From Purshia tridentata (lineage: Eukaryota > Streptophyta > Magnoliopsida > Rosales > Rosaceae), in NCBI GenBank assembly GCA_003254885.1, contig QANT01004262.1, positions 1-44,607 on the forward strand: a stretch of 44,607 bases of DNA, in the 5' to 3' direction. The notes below the pieces were generated by a model. The model made no database searches. It had not been told where the DNA came from and saw only the letters and a list, made by a program, of their open reading frames with translations. Shown here piece by piece: positions 1 to 10,842 of the stretch (its first letter is position 1; each line of letters begins with the position of its first letter). Made by a program: the position numbers and the translations under genes.

Positions 1-218
1 TAATAAGCCTTATATTTATATCATGTTATTTTATATATTTTATATTCATGTTAAATACTAATAGGTTCTACTCCAAAAATTTGTAGCCACTTGAATTGAA
101 TTCTTGTACGCAGTGGAAGCAATTGCAGAGGGCCAAAAATGTTTTGTTCTGATTTTTTGGACGAACTTGTTTGGTTTTATAAAAAAATATATATTTGCAG
201 CGGATTTAATTAAGAGTA

Positions 219-420
219 CTTTATTAAAAAGTCACAACTTATTATATTTTTTAGTCATAAACCCAAACTTTAAATTAATTTATTTTTAAACCACAAAAAA
301 ACTTTATTAATAAGCCACAACTTATTATATTTTTTAGTTATAAACCCAAATTTTAAATTTATTTATTTTTAAGCCACAAAAAATATAGTTCCTTATTAAT
401 AAGCCACAAAATATATTTTT
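219..420. repeat. AT-rich tandem repeat, about 2.4 copies of an 80-90 bp unit
   Basis: Two full units (219-300 and 301-389) and a partial third (390-420) share the order: ctttattaa, then gccacaactt, then tattatattttttag, then cataaaccca and ttatttttaagccac. The copies differ by scattered substitutions and small indels, so the duplication is not recent. The rest of 1-725 is AT-rich and shows no gene. Several short pieces at 490-650 (aagtgtaa/ttacactt) occur in both orientations and look like a decayed inverted repeat. Confidence 0.75.
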
Positions 421-725
421 AATCACAAAAAAAAAATTTAGCTATAAAAATATAAAAACAAAAAACAAAAAAATCTTAAGAAAAAAATTAAGTAAAGTGT
501 AATTCTACGAAATTATAAAGTGTAACTCTTGACATATGACGTTAGAACAAAAAAATTAAATCAAATGTAGCTCAACAAAAACCCAAAACTAAATCTTAAC
601 TCAATGAGAATTACACTTTAAAAATGAAAGAATTACACTTTAGAAGTGTAACTTTTAATGACTCTAAGGACTGTGAATATCGCCCTACGATACATGACGA
701 GCATTGCAGGCAATCAGAAACTTAC

Positions 726-1064
726 AGAGGTAACTTTCTTATAAATCTGTGTTGGATTTTTACATTCATTATAAAGGTATTCACAGGTCATCATTTATAA
801 CATGCACATGCCAACATAATAAATGTTGACTAATTCATTATACTCCTCTTCATAAAGCTCTGGAGCCATGAATTCCAGAGTGTCAATCACATTGTGAGCA
901 ATAGGTTGCTGCATGACTATTGCCAATCCAAGATCTCCAATTTTAATTTCTCCATTATTTCGTTTGACAAATGTGTTGTAATCTATATGAATAATTAGAG
1001 GATTGTTAGAATGCAGATAGTGTAAGCCTCGAAGAATCTGCCTTGCCCAATTCTTGATGGCCTT
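726..1064 (-). pseudogene. WNK-type Ser/Thr kinase fragment (broken)
   Basis: The minus-strand reading resembles the middle of the plant WNK (with-no-lysine) kinase catalytic domain. It runs from [19 protein letters not shown] through the catalytic loop, [13 protein letters not shown], the activation segment [15 protein letters not shown] and on to MCML. The expected glutamate after MCML is a TAA stop at about 792-794, but homology continues beyond it (CEYLYNECKNP, IYKKVTS) to about 726, where a GTAAG donor-like sequence follows. The expected HRDLK loop reads HIDYN, so the Arg and catalytic-loop Lys are lost and about two residues are deleted; the DLG metal-binding motif survives. Sequence upstream of residue KAI (above 1064) is not kinase-like. 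The retained exon-intron junction points to a piece of genomic duplication rather than a processed copy. No glycine-loop or N-lobe exon is visible nearby, so it cannot encode an active kinase. Confidence 0.85.
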
Positions 1065-1129
1065 CAGCTCAAAGCTCAACATTTTTATGCTTCCTCTGAG
1101 GCCTAGATTAATCCAAAATAGCAGCAAAT

Positions 1130-3100
1130 AGTATTTGAGAATGGAAACTAAGTAGAACTAGAAAATCAATGGGCAGGGGGGGAGGGCAATAGGGGGAGAG
1201 GGATTATGACGCCATGGGTGGAGAAGATTGGGGTTTAATAATAAAGAATAGAAAATAAGTGGTTTATTACTCAGCGTGTTTGTTTTTAATGGCTTCTGAC
1301 TAATATATCCTTTTTTTAATCATAGTTTTATATCATTTTACGTGATAATTTACATGGTTTTTATACATTGAACATTAAAAAAAAAAATCATATCAAATAA
1401 AATAATATAAGAATGTGGTAAGTAAAGTATTATTAAAATATATATATACATCGTATCAAAAATATTTGATAATAACGCATGTGTAGGTAGCTAGGTAGTC
1501 GATGTACCAAATTATAAATAATAAGTTGGTGAGTCAAGGCTTACAACACATTATTGTCAATTAATTGATCCATATATTAGTATAAATTCTCCACAAGCAA
1601 ACCTTATGGATGTGGTTATGCCAAGTGCATATTGAATTACCATAAAAAAGTATGAGAGATGTAAGCCTTCTTTAGCATATATCTACCTTTAATTAGGATT
1701 TTTTTAAAAATTTAGATTCGAATAAAGCTACAAAAACCAAAATAAATTCATCTTAAAATTTTGAATGGTACGTAGCATATGTGGCAGATGAGTATAATTA
1801 GTGATCAACACTTTACCCCACAAACAAAAAAAACTTATGTGGCAGTATACATGTCCATATTAGAATCCATTCTTACTTATTTTAGCAACTAAGATATTAT
1901 CATATCATTTACCATAATTTTTTGAGAATAGATCTTATATTGGAAATTCATAACATTGCTTACATAACAATATATAGTATCTTGCAATTGGATGATCTCA
2001 CTTCTAAGCATCCTATCGTACCATCAACATGTCAAGTCCAACAATCACACACATATCATGTCATTTAATGTCAATTGTCCACATATTTGGCTTAATTAGT
2101 CATAACATTTATAGTGAGGCATGCTTGAGGCGTGGTGAGCATAAAATTTCATATTTGCAGTTTTTAGCCTTGTATGCATAACATTATATAATATGCATAT
2201 GCCGGCCTCTCTTCACAATTACTAGCTAATTATTGATACGTGTTGAATACTATAAGTTTAATATATATTTAGGGGCTAAAATTTAGGACAATTAGTTTGG
2301 TGTTTAGATTATACAAAACATAATTAAACCCTATTAGAATTTCATGCCACCAAATTCGATCGAGCTAGGATATAATATTGCTAGCATATTATAATGCTTT
2401 AACGAATTTAATTAATGTAGTGTAATTACTATAACGGGAGATGCCTACATAAGCATATATCTATTTTATTAGAAATTAAGGAGTTCTAGGGACTTCCATA
2501 ATGATGAGCATGGCAAAGAATGAAAATGATGGAGGATTTCGGTGTATTTTTCTATTCAACAAAAGCTCTGATTTGTTGAAAAAAATAAAATGTATAGGTT
2601 TGTGTATATCTCAGTTCCTGACAAAATAATATTTGACCATAGTCTTGTCGTTTTGAATGATTAAACCACTTAATTATAAGACTAGATTATGAACCTATCA
2701 GAGAAAATATATAGTTTGTATTGTTTTTTCTATGTGAGATATATATGATCATGAGTGTTAATGTATACCCACACATTCTTGGTGTACATACATGCCATGA
2801 CAAATGTTGGAGTACAGCTCTCAATATATATATGGACCTGTCGGCCAAAAGCATAAAATTAAACAACAACTTCTCCTTATTATATATTGTTTTCCTACGA
2901 AACACCAACTACCTAGATCGATATTCATCCCAGATCATCTCATGCATGCATATATTTGAGGCTGTATTTTACAATAAAATTTGAAGTTAATTGAAAAATA
3001 TTTTAATATCTAGCGCAAGAGATTAAAATATTTGTCAATTAAGATCGTTATATTAAATGAAATAAAATCATCTTTTATATATATTTGTTAGTCTTGTATT
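1130..3100. other. intergenic, no gene recognised
   Basis: AT-rich DNA with stop codons in all frames. A purine-rich stretch at 1170-1240 (G runs around 1173-1196) differs in composition from its surroundings and may be a transposon scrap. No open frame here carries a recognisable domain. The two overlapping opposite-strand frames at 2687-2984 have no coding character. Confidence 0.6.
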
Positions 3101-3710
3101 AATTAATAAATAGATGAATCAAATATTTTCGATAAAATCGTCTATTTGTTTGATCAAAGTTAGATAGGTGAATGATTTTCGATTTGACTAATTTTTTTAC
3201 AAAGATGATCTATTAATGGAGATATAAAAAATGAAGGTTCGGATCGACACAAAATGACTCGTATGGGCCCGACAAAGGAATCTCTCATTTAACACTAAAT
3301 GAGGGATCCCTCATTAGAAGGTGAAGCTTATATATTACATGTTTGGCAATATAGAAATGTACATTTTGATTTCGATCAAATTATGACTTTAAATTATAAA
3401 TTACATGTGTAGTTTATAATTCAGAAAAGAGAATATTACACGGAAAAAAAATATGCCACGCTATACATATGAGGAAACATAGAAATACTACTCAAACACT
3501 TATTGGATTTAAATAAGACACTTATCATGCTATAAACCGTCCATTTGTTTGACCAAAGTTAGATAAGCTAATATAAATGATTTTAGATTTAGATAATTTT
3601 TTGCAAAGATGATTTAATAATGAAGATGTACAAAATAAACAATTTGCATCGACACAAAACGACTCATGTAAATCCCACGGAGGGATCTTTTATTGGAAGG
3701 TGAGTGTATA
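3101..3710. repeat. two diverged direct copies of a dispersed element (3101-3331 and 3535-3710)
   Basis: The segments share, in the same order: a cgtctatttg/cgtccatttg start, tttga(t/c)caaagttagata, aatgatttt(c/a)gattt, a poly-T followed by (a)caaagatga, ttaat(g)gagat, a tcgacacaaaa-gactc block and a final gaaggtga. Divergence is visible throughout. The tttgat...aaagatgatctatta part also resembles the arms of the palindromic MITE at 23437-23827, so these are probably old relatives of that non-autonomous DNA transposon family. No transposase frame is present. Confidence 0.6.
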
Positions 3711-4380
3711 TGTATATAAACGGCTAAGGTTATTTTGTTCTATTACCTCATGCATATATATTCTGCAAATATTCTAATATTAATGCAACTATATATAAAC
3801 GGTATCTGTGTGCTTTCCATTTTAAAAAAATTAAGAAATTTCATAAAAGGTACCCGATTAGGTAACCCTCACAATTAGCTAGTCTCAATCGAAAAACAGG
3901 TACACTAGTATATATGTGTGTATTTAAATAAAAGATATCAGCACATAATCCATGATTTCATGGTCCTCCAAACACCTTTCCTTTATAATCTTCTCATAAC
4001 AAATAGACGTGTGCCACGTTAGCAAATGAAAATTAACCAAAATTAATTGTAAACAAGAGGCCGCCTTGTCTTAATGGGGACATAAGACCTTCTGGTCTAG
4101 TCATGACTCATGATGATCATGCATTCATGCTTACGACGTTAACAAGATTGATGATTATTATTATTTTTTTGTTTTATCAGATTGATAATACGTAGTAAAT
4201 AAAATAACCAATACTTGTAGCTAGCCTATAGTTATATATATATATCTTCTAGCTAGCTAGTCACTGAGCTCATTTTGTCGAAGCATGGCTTCAACGGCTC
4301 ACAGCAAAAATGGAGGATTTCGCGTTCATATATAATTAACCTGATTAATTTACACAGAAATTTTTATCATACATTTATTG
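3711..4380. other. intergenic, no gene recognised
   Basis: AT-rich sequence without a coding frame or recognisable repeat apart from short (TA)n runs near 4234-4250 and gctagctag runs. Confidence 0.55.
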
Positions 4381-4627
4381 TTCACTTTAAGAGTGGAGGT
4401 GTCAAAAATAGACTCTTAAAAATAAATAGTACATAGAATAAATACAAAAATTAGTGAATAAAAAAAATATAAATAATTAGTGCATAGAATAGATACAAAA
4501 ATTTAAAATTAGAAGAGTCTTTTGGAGAGTAAAAAATTCAAGTAGCAAATATCACTCTTCAAATTGCCACATAGATCATCAGATGTGAATTTGAAGAGTG
4601 ATTTTGTAAGAGCCTTTTGGAGATGCT
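4381..4627 (-). mobile_element. MITE-like element, family B, copy 1
   Basis: Read on the minus strand this segment matches 23842-24361 on the plus strand. Shared blocks are the start gcatctccaaaag, then aaatca(c/t)tctt(c/t)aaattcacat, gatgatctatgtggcaattt, ttctatgcactaattattt and ttatttttaa. This copy is about half as long as the other. It has no open reading frame and lacks a clear second terminus. The two copies in opposite orientation, with no coding capacity, fit a non-autonomous DNA transposon. Confidence 0.65.
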
Positions 4628-4832
4628 ATTACCTATACATGTAATTACCACATGCATATTTGATACCTGAGCATCATTTATGGAGCTTCAAATGACTCTA
4701 TCATATTTCGTGGTGGTTAATTGAGGATGAAGTGATGATTGATTGATTAAAGTGTAAAATGTGAGACCATATATATAGCTTAGAAATTGATGCATTCCTA
4801 AATAATCCCCAACCTTGAAGCTAGAGGTACTC

Positions 4833-4857
4833 CTTATTTCTTAATCAATATATATAA

Positions 4858-4895
<38 letters not shown>

Positions 4896-4972
4896 TTAAA
4901 CTTCTTATATTTCTTAATCAATATATATAAATATGTGTATATATATATATATATATATACAGTTAAACTTCT
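4833..4972. repeat. direct duplication of about 70 bp around (TA)n
   Basis: A unit beginning ttcttaatcaatatatataaatatgtg, running through a (TA)n tract and ending acagttaaacttctt is present twice in tandem (4833-4905 and 4906-4972). The copies differ mainly in TA tract length. This fits slippage or unequal exchange at the microsatellite. Confidence 0.85.
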
Positions 4973-6910
4973 TCTTTTTCTTTTATTTTTAAAAAAGGAA
5001 AATTTATGCTTGTGTGAACGATCCTTTTGGGTCATTATATTAAGTAATTAATGTTTATCAAAACTAGAGGTGTAACAAACAACTATAATAATAACTACTG
5101 GATACTGAAATGAACCTTATCGATCTTTCTCGATCCTTAGCTAGCTAGGTTATGTGTACTGCTAAATTTGAGGAGTAAATTGAGATTGTACGTAGAAGTA
5201 GAACATGTTTCATGTTCAATGTTTGAACACTAAGAGTCTACAAGAGTTTCATGTGCTTTCAAACTTAGTTCTCTTAATAAGAAGCTACGTGCCATATACA
5301 TGCAGTGAGTCGGTGACAATGCAATTTATACAAAATTGACATGGTTGCATGGACCCAAAAAAATCAGTTGCTCGATCACTTTTGCATTATCCAGATCGCG
5401 ATTATCCTCTTACAATACAGCTAGAAATAGAATGAACTCTTAATTTTTCAATACATCATGTGCCAGCTTCTTATATATGGATGGTCAAAATTACCAGAAG
5501 TAGAGAATTGAAGCTACCATAAATGGAACCTGATGTGATTAGTCATGGGTTTCATAGTCGTCTCTAGATAGGCGTCTTTCTTGTCTTGTTGTATATTACC
5601 TGTCAATCAAAAATTAATAACGTAGCTAGCTAGGCATATGTAGACTATATACGTAATGGTAAGCTAGGGACAATACATTGACCATATGAATCAAATTATT
5701 GCACGCTTGTCGATCACACTAAACATTAATAGTGAAAGATTACCTACCACATTACTCATGAACACAAGCATTTTGGAAAGAATACTAGGGTATCACTACT
5801 GAAAGCAGATTGGTGATCAACATTTCAGCTTGTATTTCCTCAAAAAAAAAAAAAATTATAGCTAGTATGTCCACTCCAGTCCTGTCCTGATGGGCAATAT
5901 ATATATTCATGTATAAAAGCATTATATATAGATATTGACTCACAGCCATAGATAGGTGGAAACACATCCATTATCACATGGCCTATATGTTAACCTCCCT
6001 TGGCCTTTGGTATTAGTTTTTCTAAAGAGATGTACGTGGTAGCTAGCTATACTATATACTACATATTGACTCACAGCCATAGCTAGATAGGCAGAAACTT
6101 AATTTACCTGCATGTAAATAAAAAACTACATGTTATATAGCTACTTTTTTTTGACAAATTGTACCCTTAATCAATATCCTTTAGATATATGGGTGTGCGT
6201 GGGTGTATATATACATGGATTTGTTTGATGCATGCATGTACTATATATATCCTTATCAAAGAATTTATTAATTAGGACTTAATAATAATGTTGAAGATCG
6301 ATTTAGACCGTATCCAATCAGTTACCATCAAGTAATAGTTTCAAATAAAGTTTCAAATTTATATACGTTGAGACTTGAGAGTATGAGAATGCTAAATTAC
6401 CTCTCACGTACACTATATAATTCATATTAATTCTATATATGAACTTCTTAATTCATTACCAAGTTTTTTTAGATAAAATTCTCTAACTTAGTAACTTCCA
6501 CAATCTACATGTATTAATTGCTCCCAAAAAAACAAAAAAACGTGATATCAAAACATATAATTCACGTACGTGTTAGCTAGAGAACCATGCAGCACTCTTC
6601 ACACATAGCTTTCTACTAATTATTTACCAAAAAGAAATATTAATATAGGTGGCCAATAATATGCCATGCACTTATATATATATAGAGCACCAATTAGCTT
6701 CTTGAAAATCTCTTTAATTTGGCCAGACAGACTGACTGACTGACTGACCTCTTGGGAGGAAACAATCGAATATATACAGGCATAGTAGTCATTGATGTCT
6801 AAATCTATATTATCTTTCTACTAGCTTCTCAACCTTTTCTTACTGAAATTTTTGTCGTTGCATGCATATAATTAAACATCAAAATAAAGTACTTAGATCT
6901 ATTACCTACC
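4973..6910. other. intergenic, no gene recognised
   Basis: AT-rich DNA. A 33-36 bp sequence (atattgactcacagccatag followed by an aggcagaaac-like end) occurs at 5931-5963 and again at 6063-6098. A short GACT microsatellite lies at 6727-6747. No frame has domain-like sequence. Confidence 0.55.
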
Positions 6911-6950
6911 AATCACCAACATGACATTTTTTTTAGGATGAAATAAATTA

Positions 6951-6987
<37 letters not shown>

Positions 6988-7050
6988 TCAAATCACCAAC
7001 ATGACATTTTTTTTAGGATGAAATAGATTAGTGATATATATATATAGTTT
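6911..7050. repeat. young 80-bp tandem duplication with (TA)n
   Basis: Copy 1 (6911-6990) and copy 2 (6991-7050) share the run from aatcaccaacatgacat through taggatgaaata(a/g)attagtgata and then a TA tract and gtttca. They differ by one substitution and by TA tract length, so the event looks recent. Confidence 0.9.
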
Positions 7051-7507
7051 CACATAAATACGTACTTGTCGTTTTTGTTGCCTAGCTAGCTCTGTTGAAA
7101 AATAATCGATCAATCCATTCAATCAAATAAGAAACAGCAGCTAGCTAGATAGCTCGATCAGCGGCTTGGAGGGTCGAATCCGTGTGTGACATTGGCAATG
7201 CTTCATGCTATTGGACCATTGGTTACGTATGAAGAGGGTGATGTTATTCCCTGTAGCAGGGTCTACTATTGCGTCAGCAGGGGTTAACGTGGTACCACTA
7301 TTAAGGTGACAACTAGCTAGTAACTGTGATAAGCTGGCCCACACATATCACATATGTATAAAGAGACAATTAATAAATTATTAATTAATTAAACATTAGC
7401 TAGAAGGTATCTGAATGTGTAACACGTACACACACAGAGTTTAACGACTTTACATACAATACGGTCTTATCATTCATATGTTTATCATCAACAGATCACT
7501 CCAGCTG

Positions 7508-7512
<5 letters not shown>

Positions 7513-7543
<31 letters not shown>
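7513..7543. repeat. (GA)n microsatellite
   Basis: About fifteen uninterrupted GA units, roughly 1 kb upstream of the MYB gene. Tracts of this type are common in dicot promoters and UTRs and are often length-polymorphic. Nothing else in 7051-7820 is recognised, though 7141-7344 is less AT-rich than its flanks and has an open minus-strand frame without similarity to a family I know. Confidence 0.9.
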
Positions 7544-7547
<4 letters not shown>

Positions 7548-7820
7548 GTTGATTGCCATGCATGATTGTACGAGCTAAGCATGGCATATGCGCTGATGCA
7601 CATGTAGTTGGGATTGTTGAATATTTTTCTTGGCCATCTGAGACGTACTATTAATTAATTAAATTCAAAGAATTTGTAAAATTTTAAATACTGCATGTTT
7701 CCATGTTTAGTTTGTAATTAATTAAACAAAATCACAATGGAAACCTTTTTGTCATCTTCAAGATTAAGGGCTACCCTTTCAACAATATAAATAATTGCAA
7801 TATGTTGTTTAATTAAAATA

Positions 7821-7942
7821 GAGTGATTTTCGCACTCCTATTTTGTGCACTTGCACTTCTTTTTTTTATTTTTCTATTTTCAATTGCTCAATTATCAAAG
7901 TATAAAAACAAAAGATCTTGAAGGAGTGCAAATGTACAAAAT
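7821..7942. mobile_element. short MITE-like element, family C
   Basis: The left part (gattttcgcactcc, then gtgcacttgcacttcttt) and the right part (aaggagtgcaaatgtac) are inverted versions of each other, giving a terminal inverted repeat around an AT-rich core. The left end recurs at 44343-44410 (attttcgcactcc, tttgcactccttttatttt). Small size, inverted ends and a second copy in the window suggest a miniature inverted-repeat element. Target duplications are not clear. Confidence 0.55.
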
Positions 7943-8236
7943 TTAACTATTAAAATCATCACCTAATTAAATTGCAAAGAAAAAGACTGAAATAATAACC
8001 TGAAAGAAAAAGACTGAAATATATATATTTTTTTTTTCCAATTTTGGGTCCATGAATCTTTCACTGATTTTTTTGCGCAACATAATCTCATTGATTAAGA
8101 GATGAATATAGTGACAGTGCATATTTCACAATTCACATGTACAATAAGAAAGAGAGAATTTGCATTCATAAAAATAATAATAATAATAATAAGAGAGAGA
8201 ATTAGTAAATTGTAAATTTTGCTTATAATTAACAAG

Positions 8237-8340
8237 ACACGTCAGCTTGAGAGGTGAACAAGGGGGTACCAAATCCCATTGACTTTGGTCAATTTTCTTA
8301 GTGGCTTGCGCGCCTTCCTTCCCCCAACTATTTATATATA
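8237..8340 (+). promoter_or_regulatory. core promoter of the MYB gene: bZIP site, inverted W-box pair, TATA box
   Basis: A TATA box (tttatatata) is at 8331-8340, about 160 nt before the start codon, which leaves room for a 5' UTR of about 130 nt. About 40 nt upstream of it are TTGACT at 8279-8284 and, inverted, GGTCAA at 8287-8292, together forming an attgac-nnnn-gtcaat palindrome. W-boxes (TTGAC) are WRKY binding cores. At 8237-8244 ACACGTCA is an ACGT-core element of the bZIP type. The motifs are seen directly; their use by WRKY or ABA-responsive bZIP factors is inference. Confidence 0.55.
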
Positions 8341-8501
8341 CTTACTCTCACACGTTCCCTAGAGCAAACATTTGTGCTCTCTGCTTCTTTAGCTAGCTGA
8401 AGCTCACACCAATAATTTTCATATACTTATTGTGTGCTTAAGAGCTCTATCAAAACACTCTTTTTCTCTTTTCTAAACTAAGTGATTATCATATATTATA
8501 T

Positions 8502-10056
8502 ATGGGGAAAATTCCTTGTTGCGACAAAACTGGATTAAAAAGGGGTCCATGGACTCGTGAGGAGGATCAGAAGCTCGTTGATTACATTCAAAAACATGGG
8601 CATGGCAGATGGCGATTCCTGCCCAAGAATGCAGGTTTGTTTTGTTAATTAGTGTGCTAATTCTGTATTTTTATGTTTATTTTTCATGTAAAGTGTGTGC
8701 CTCAGTGTTTAATTGTGGTTCAAGTGTAGACTAACTGATGCTTTGTTTCTTGTTGTTTCATTGCATGTATATATACAGGACTGAAAAGGTGTGGAAAGAG
8801 CTGTCGCCTTCGGTGGGCAAACTATTTAAGACCTGATATTAAGAGGGGGATGTTCTCATTTGAAGAAGAAGACACTATAATAAAGTTACACAGTGTTTTG
8901 GGAAACAAGTAATAGCACATTCCCTTGCATTATTCTATTTCTACCTAATCTTTTTCAATTTTTACTTATAATTCTTTGTCTTATGCAAAGTACAACTAAA
9001 ACTACCTTCTTTGGTTAATTTATTGAGAAATGTTTATGTTGTTGGACAATTTAGAATAATGTTATTAAATTGTCAATCTGAACAATTAAATATATGTACG
9101 TATCTTATGTTTTTCATAATTTTATTAAGACGAGAGTTAATTATATAATATATCAAATTATTAAAAGATTTGTGCAAGTAATCAACAACATCATTAAAAA
9201 CTTTATCACATGAACTATTTATTTTCATTATCATGATAATTTATTTATCATTATTAGTATCTTAATTATTAGGTGGTCAGCAATTGCTTCTCGCTTGCCA
9301 GGAAGAACAGACAATGAGATCAAGAACTATTGGAACACCCACATCAGAAAGAGGCTATTGAAAATGGGGATTGACCCTGTGACTCACACTCCACGCCTTG
9401 ACCTTCTTGAAATCTCCTCTTTTCTCTGCTCAACTCTCTACAACTCTTCATCATCATCTTCATCATCATCTCAGCTTAATAATCTGCTTGGAATTGGGCC
9501 TATAATGGACCCAGACCTCCTCAACTTGGCCACCACCCTCTTATCACAAAACCATGTTCATCAACAAAACCAACTTGGCCTTTTCCAAGTTGACAATCAA
9601 AACCAATTCCAACCCTGCAGCTTATTTCAACCAAACCACCAGCAGCTCCAAAACCCAGTTCGAGAAATTCAATCTTGCACAACATTAAACACTTTACATC
9701 CCCAATTTCTGAACCATCAAACCCAACTCATGCAAACCAAAGAGGAACACTTATCTCCAAGCCTCACCAATTGGTGGCAAAGTAATGGAGATCAAGCTCC
9801 AAATGTAGCAGCTAATCAGAGTTTTGTTCCCATAACAAACCAGCTGGGCTCTTATGGCTCCAATCATCAGTCAATCAATATTAGCCAGCAGACATGCATT
9901 TCCAACAATGTTCATGGTGATCATCACAAGCTTCAGAATATGAGTTTTCTATTAACACCTTCATTGAGCTATGTCAACAGTGGTAGTAGTGAAGATGAGA
10001 AGGAAGATTGTTTCTGCAGCAATATCTTAATGTATGACAATGGCTTAAACGTTTAG
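8502..10056 (+). CDS. R2R3-MYB transcription factor, MYB41/49/74/102-like (subgroup 11)
   Basis: A nuclear DNA-binding regulator. Exons: 8502-8634, 8779-8908 and 9273-10056; 348 aa. Introns sit at the two positions usual for plant R2R3-MYBs (inside Gly45 and Lys88). R2 covers about residues 14-66 with tryptophans W17, W37 and W57; R3 covers about 67-117 with F70, W89 and W108. The N-terminus [17 protein letters not shown] is typical. The segment after R3 ([18 protein letters not shown], followed by LYNS) is the hallmark of subgroup 11. In Arabidopsis that group is linked to drought/ABA, wounding and cuticle or suberin formation; the role here is inferred. A run of nine serines follows, then a Gln/Asn-rich C-terminal region and an acidic patch near the end (SSEDEKEDC), as in an activation domain. 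Slight oddity: RWANYL and GRWRFLP replace the more common RWTNYL and GNWRTLP. The assignment to one Arabidopsis orthologue is not safe. Confidence 0.95.
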
Positions 10057-10109
10057 CCAACTCTATTTGTAAGCAAATTGTGTATTAATTTGTTGAGGCT
10101 GTGTACGTA

Positions 10110-10435
10110 GCAAGGTAGATATATATTATGTTGATGAGTTTGCTCTTATTATCTCAAACCCTTTTGAAAACTTAGCCGCCATCCAATTTCTCTCTTCTCT
10201 CTCCTCAACTTCATCTCCCTCACAGATTTCAGTTCCAGGGGCCTTGTGCCTCTCCTCTCCTCTCCTCCTCTTGTGGTGATTTTTCCCTTCTTTTTGAGGT
10301 GTTTTTTCCACCATCTTGTAGTGGTTTGGTTGGGATCAGCTTGATGCTTAGATTTGGAGGTTTTTTCAACCTTTTGTTCCCTATCTCCGACCCTCGTCGC
10401 CAAGTGTTGGGCAGTCGTTACTTTCACATTATATC
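10110..10435. other. pyrimidine-rich block of unlike composition, possible retroelement scrap
   Basis: Between the MYB stop and the ABC1-kinase promoter lies CT-rich, less AT-rich sequence with a minus-strand frame rich in Lys/Arg. It lacks any recognisable domain. Composition and the sharp change to AT-rich sequence at about 10436 suggest a fragment of a retroelement (for example a LINE 5' part), but nothing diagnostic is visible. It could also be part of the MYB 3' flank. Confidence 0.25.
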
Positions 10436-10687
10436 TTAAACGAGTAATCTTATTAAGTTAAGCGTGCCAATTTCTTAATTTACAGGGATAAAATTGTAAT
10501 TAATATTCTAATGAATTAATGGATAAAATTGTAATTTAACTTTTGAACCCAACTGTGCACTCTGGCAAAAGCAACGCCGGATCACAGATTCGTACTTGTT
10601 TCTTCTGCAGATCCCACCATTTATCGACCTCTCCAACCATTTACCCAAAAAAACAGAATCAAAACCTTCCGACCCGCCGGAACTTGC

Positions 10688-10779
10688 CACGTGGAGCAAC
10701 AACCACCGTCCACGGTGGCAGAGGTCCGAAACACTTCAGAACGCCGATGATTGTTTATGCGCCGTCGTTTTGATATAAA
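10688..10779 (+). promoter_or_regulatory. promoter region of the ABC1-kinase gene: G-box and TATA-like site
   Basis: CCACGTGG (a palindromic G-box) lies at about 10688-10695 and a TATA-like gatataaatg at 10770-10779, some 65-70 nt upstream of the proposed start codon at 10843. The region is richer in GC than the flanks, as in many dicot promoters. Factor use is inferred only. Confidence 0.4.
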
Positions 10780-10842
10780 TGCCGGCGAGTCAACGGCGCC
10801 ACCTGCGTTTTGTCGAGTATGACGATTACGAACCCAATCACC

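Noticed and set aside
4841..5051. Tyr/Ile-rich frames on both strands
   Set aside because: Translation of (TA)n microsatellites, not genes.
6911..7050. CRISPR-like direct repeats
   Set aside because: Only two long adjacent copies in plant DNA, explained by tandem duplication at a TA tract.
9295..10056. A separate MYB-related gene starting at the internal Met at 9295
   Set aside because: It is exon 3 of the MYB gene; the acceptor at 9273 and two upstream exons restore complete R2 and R3 repeats in frame.
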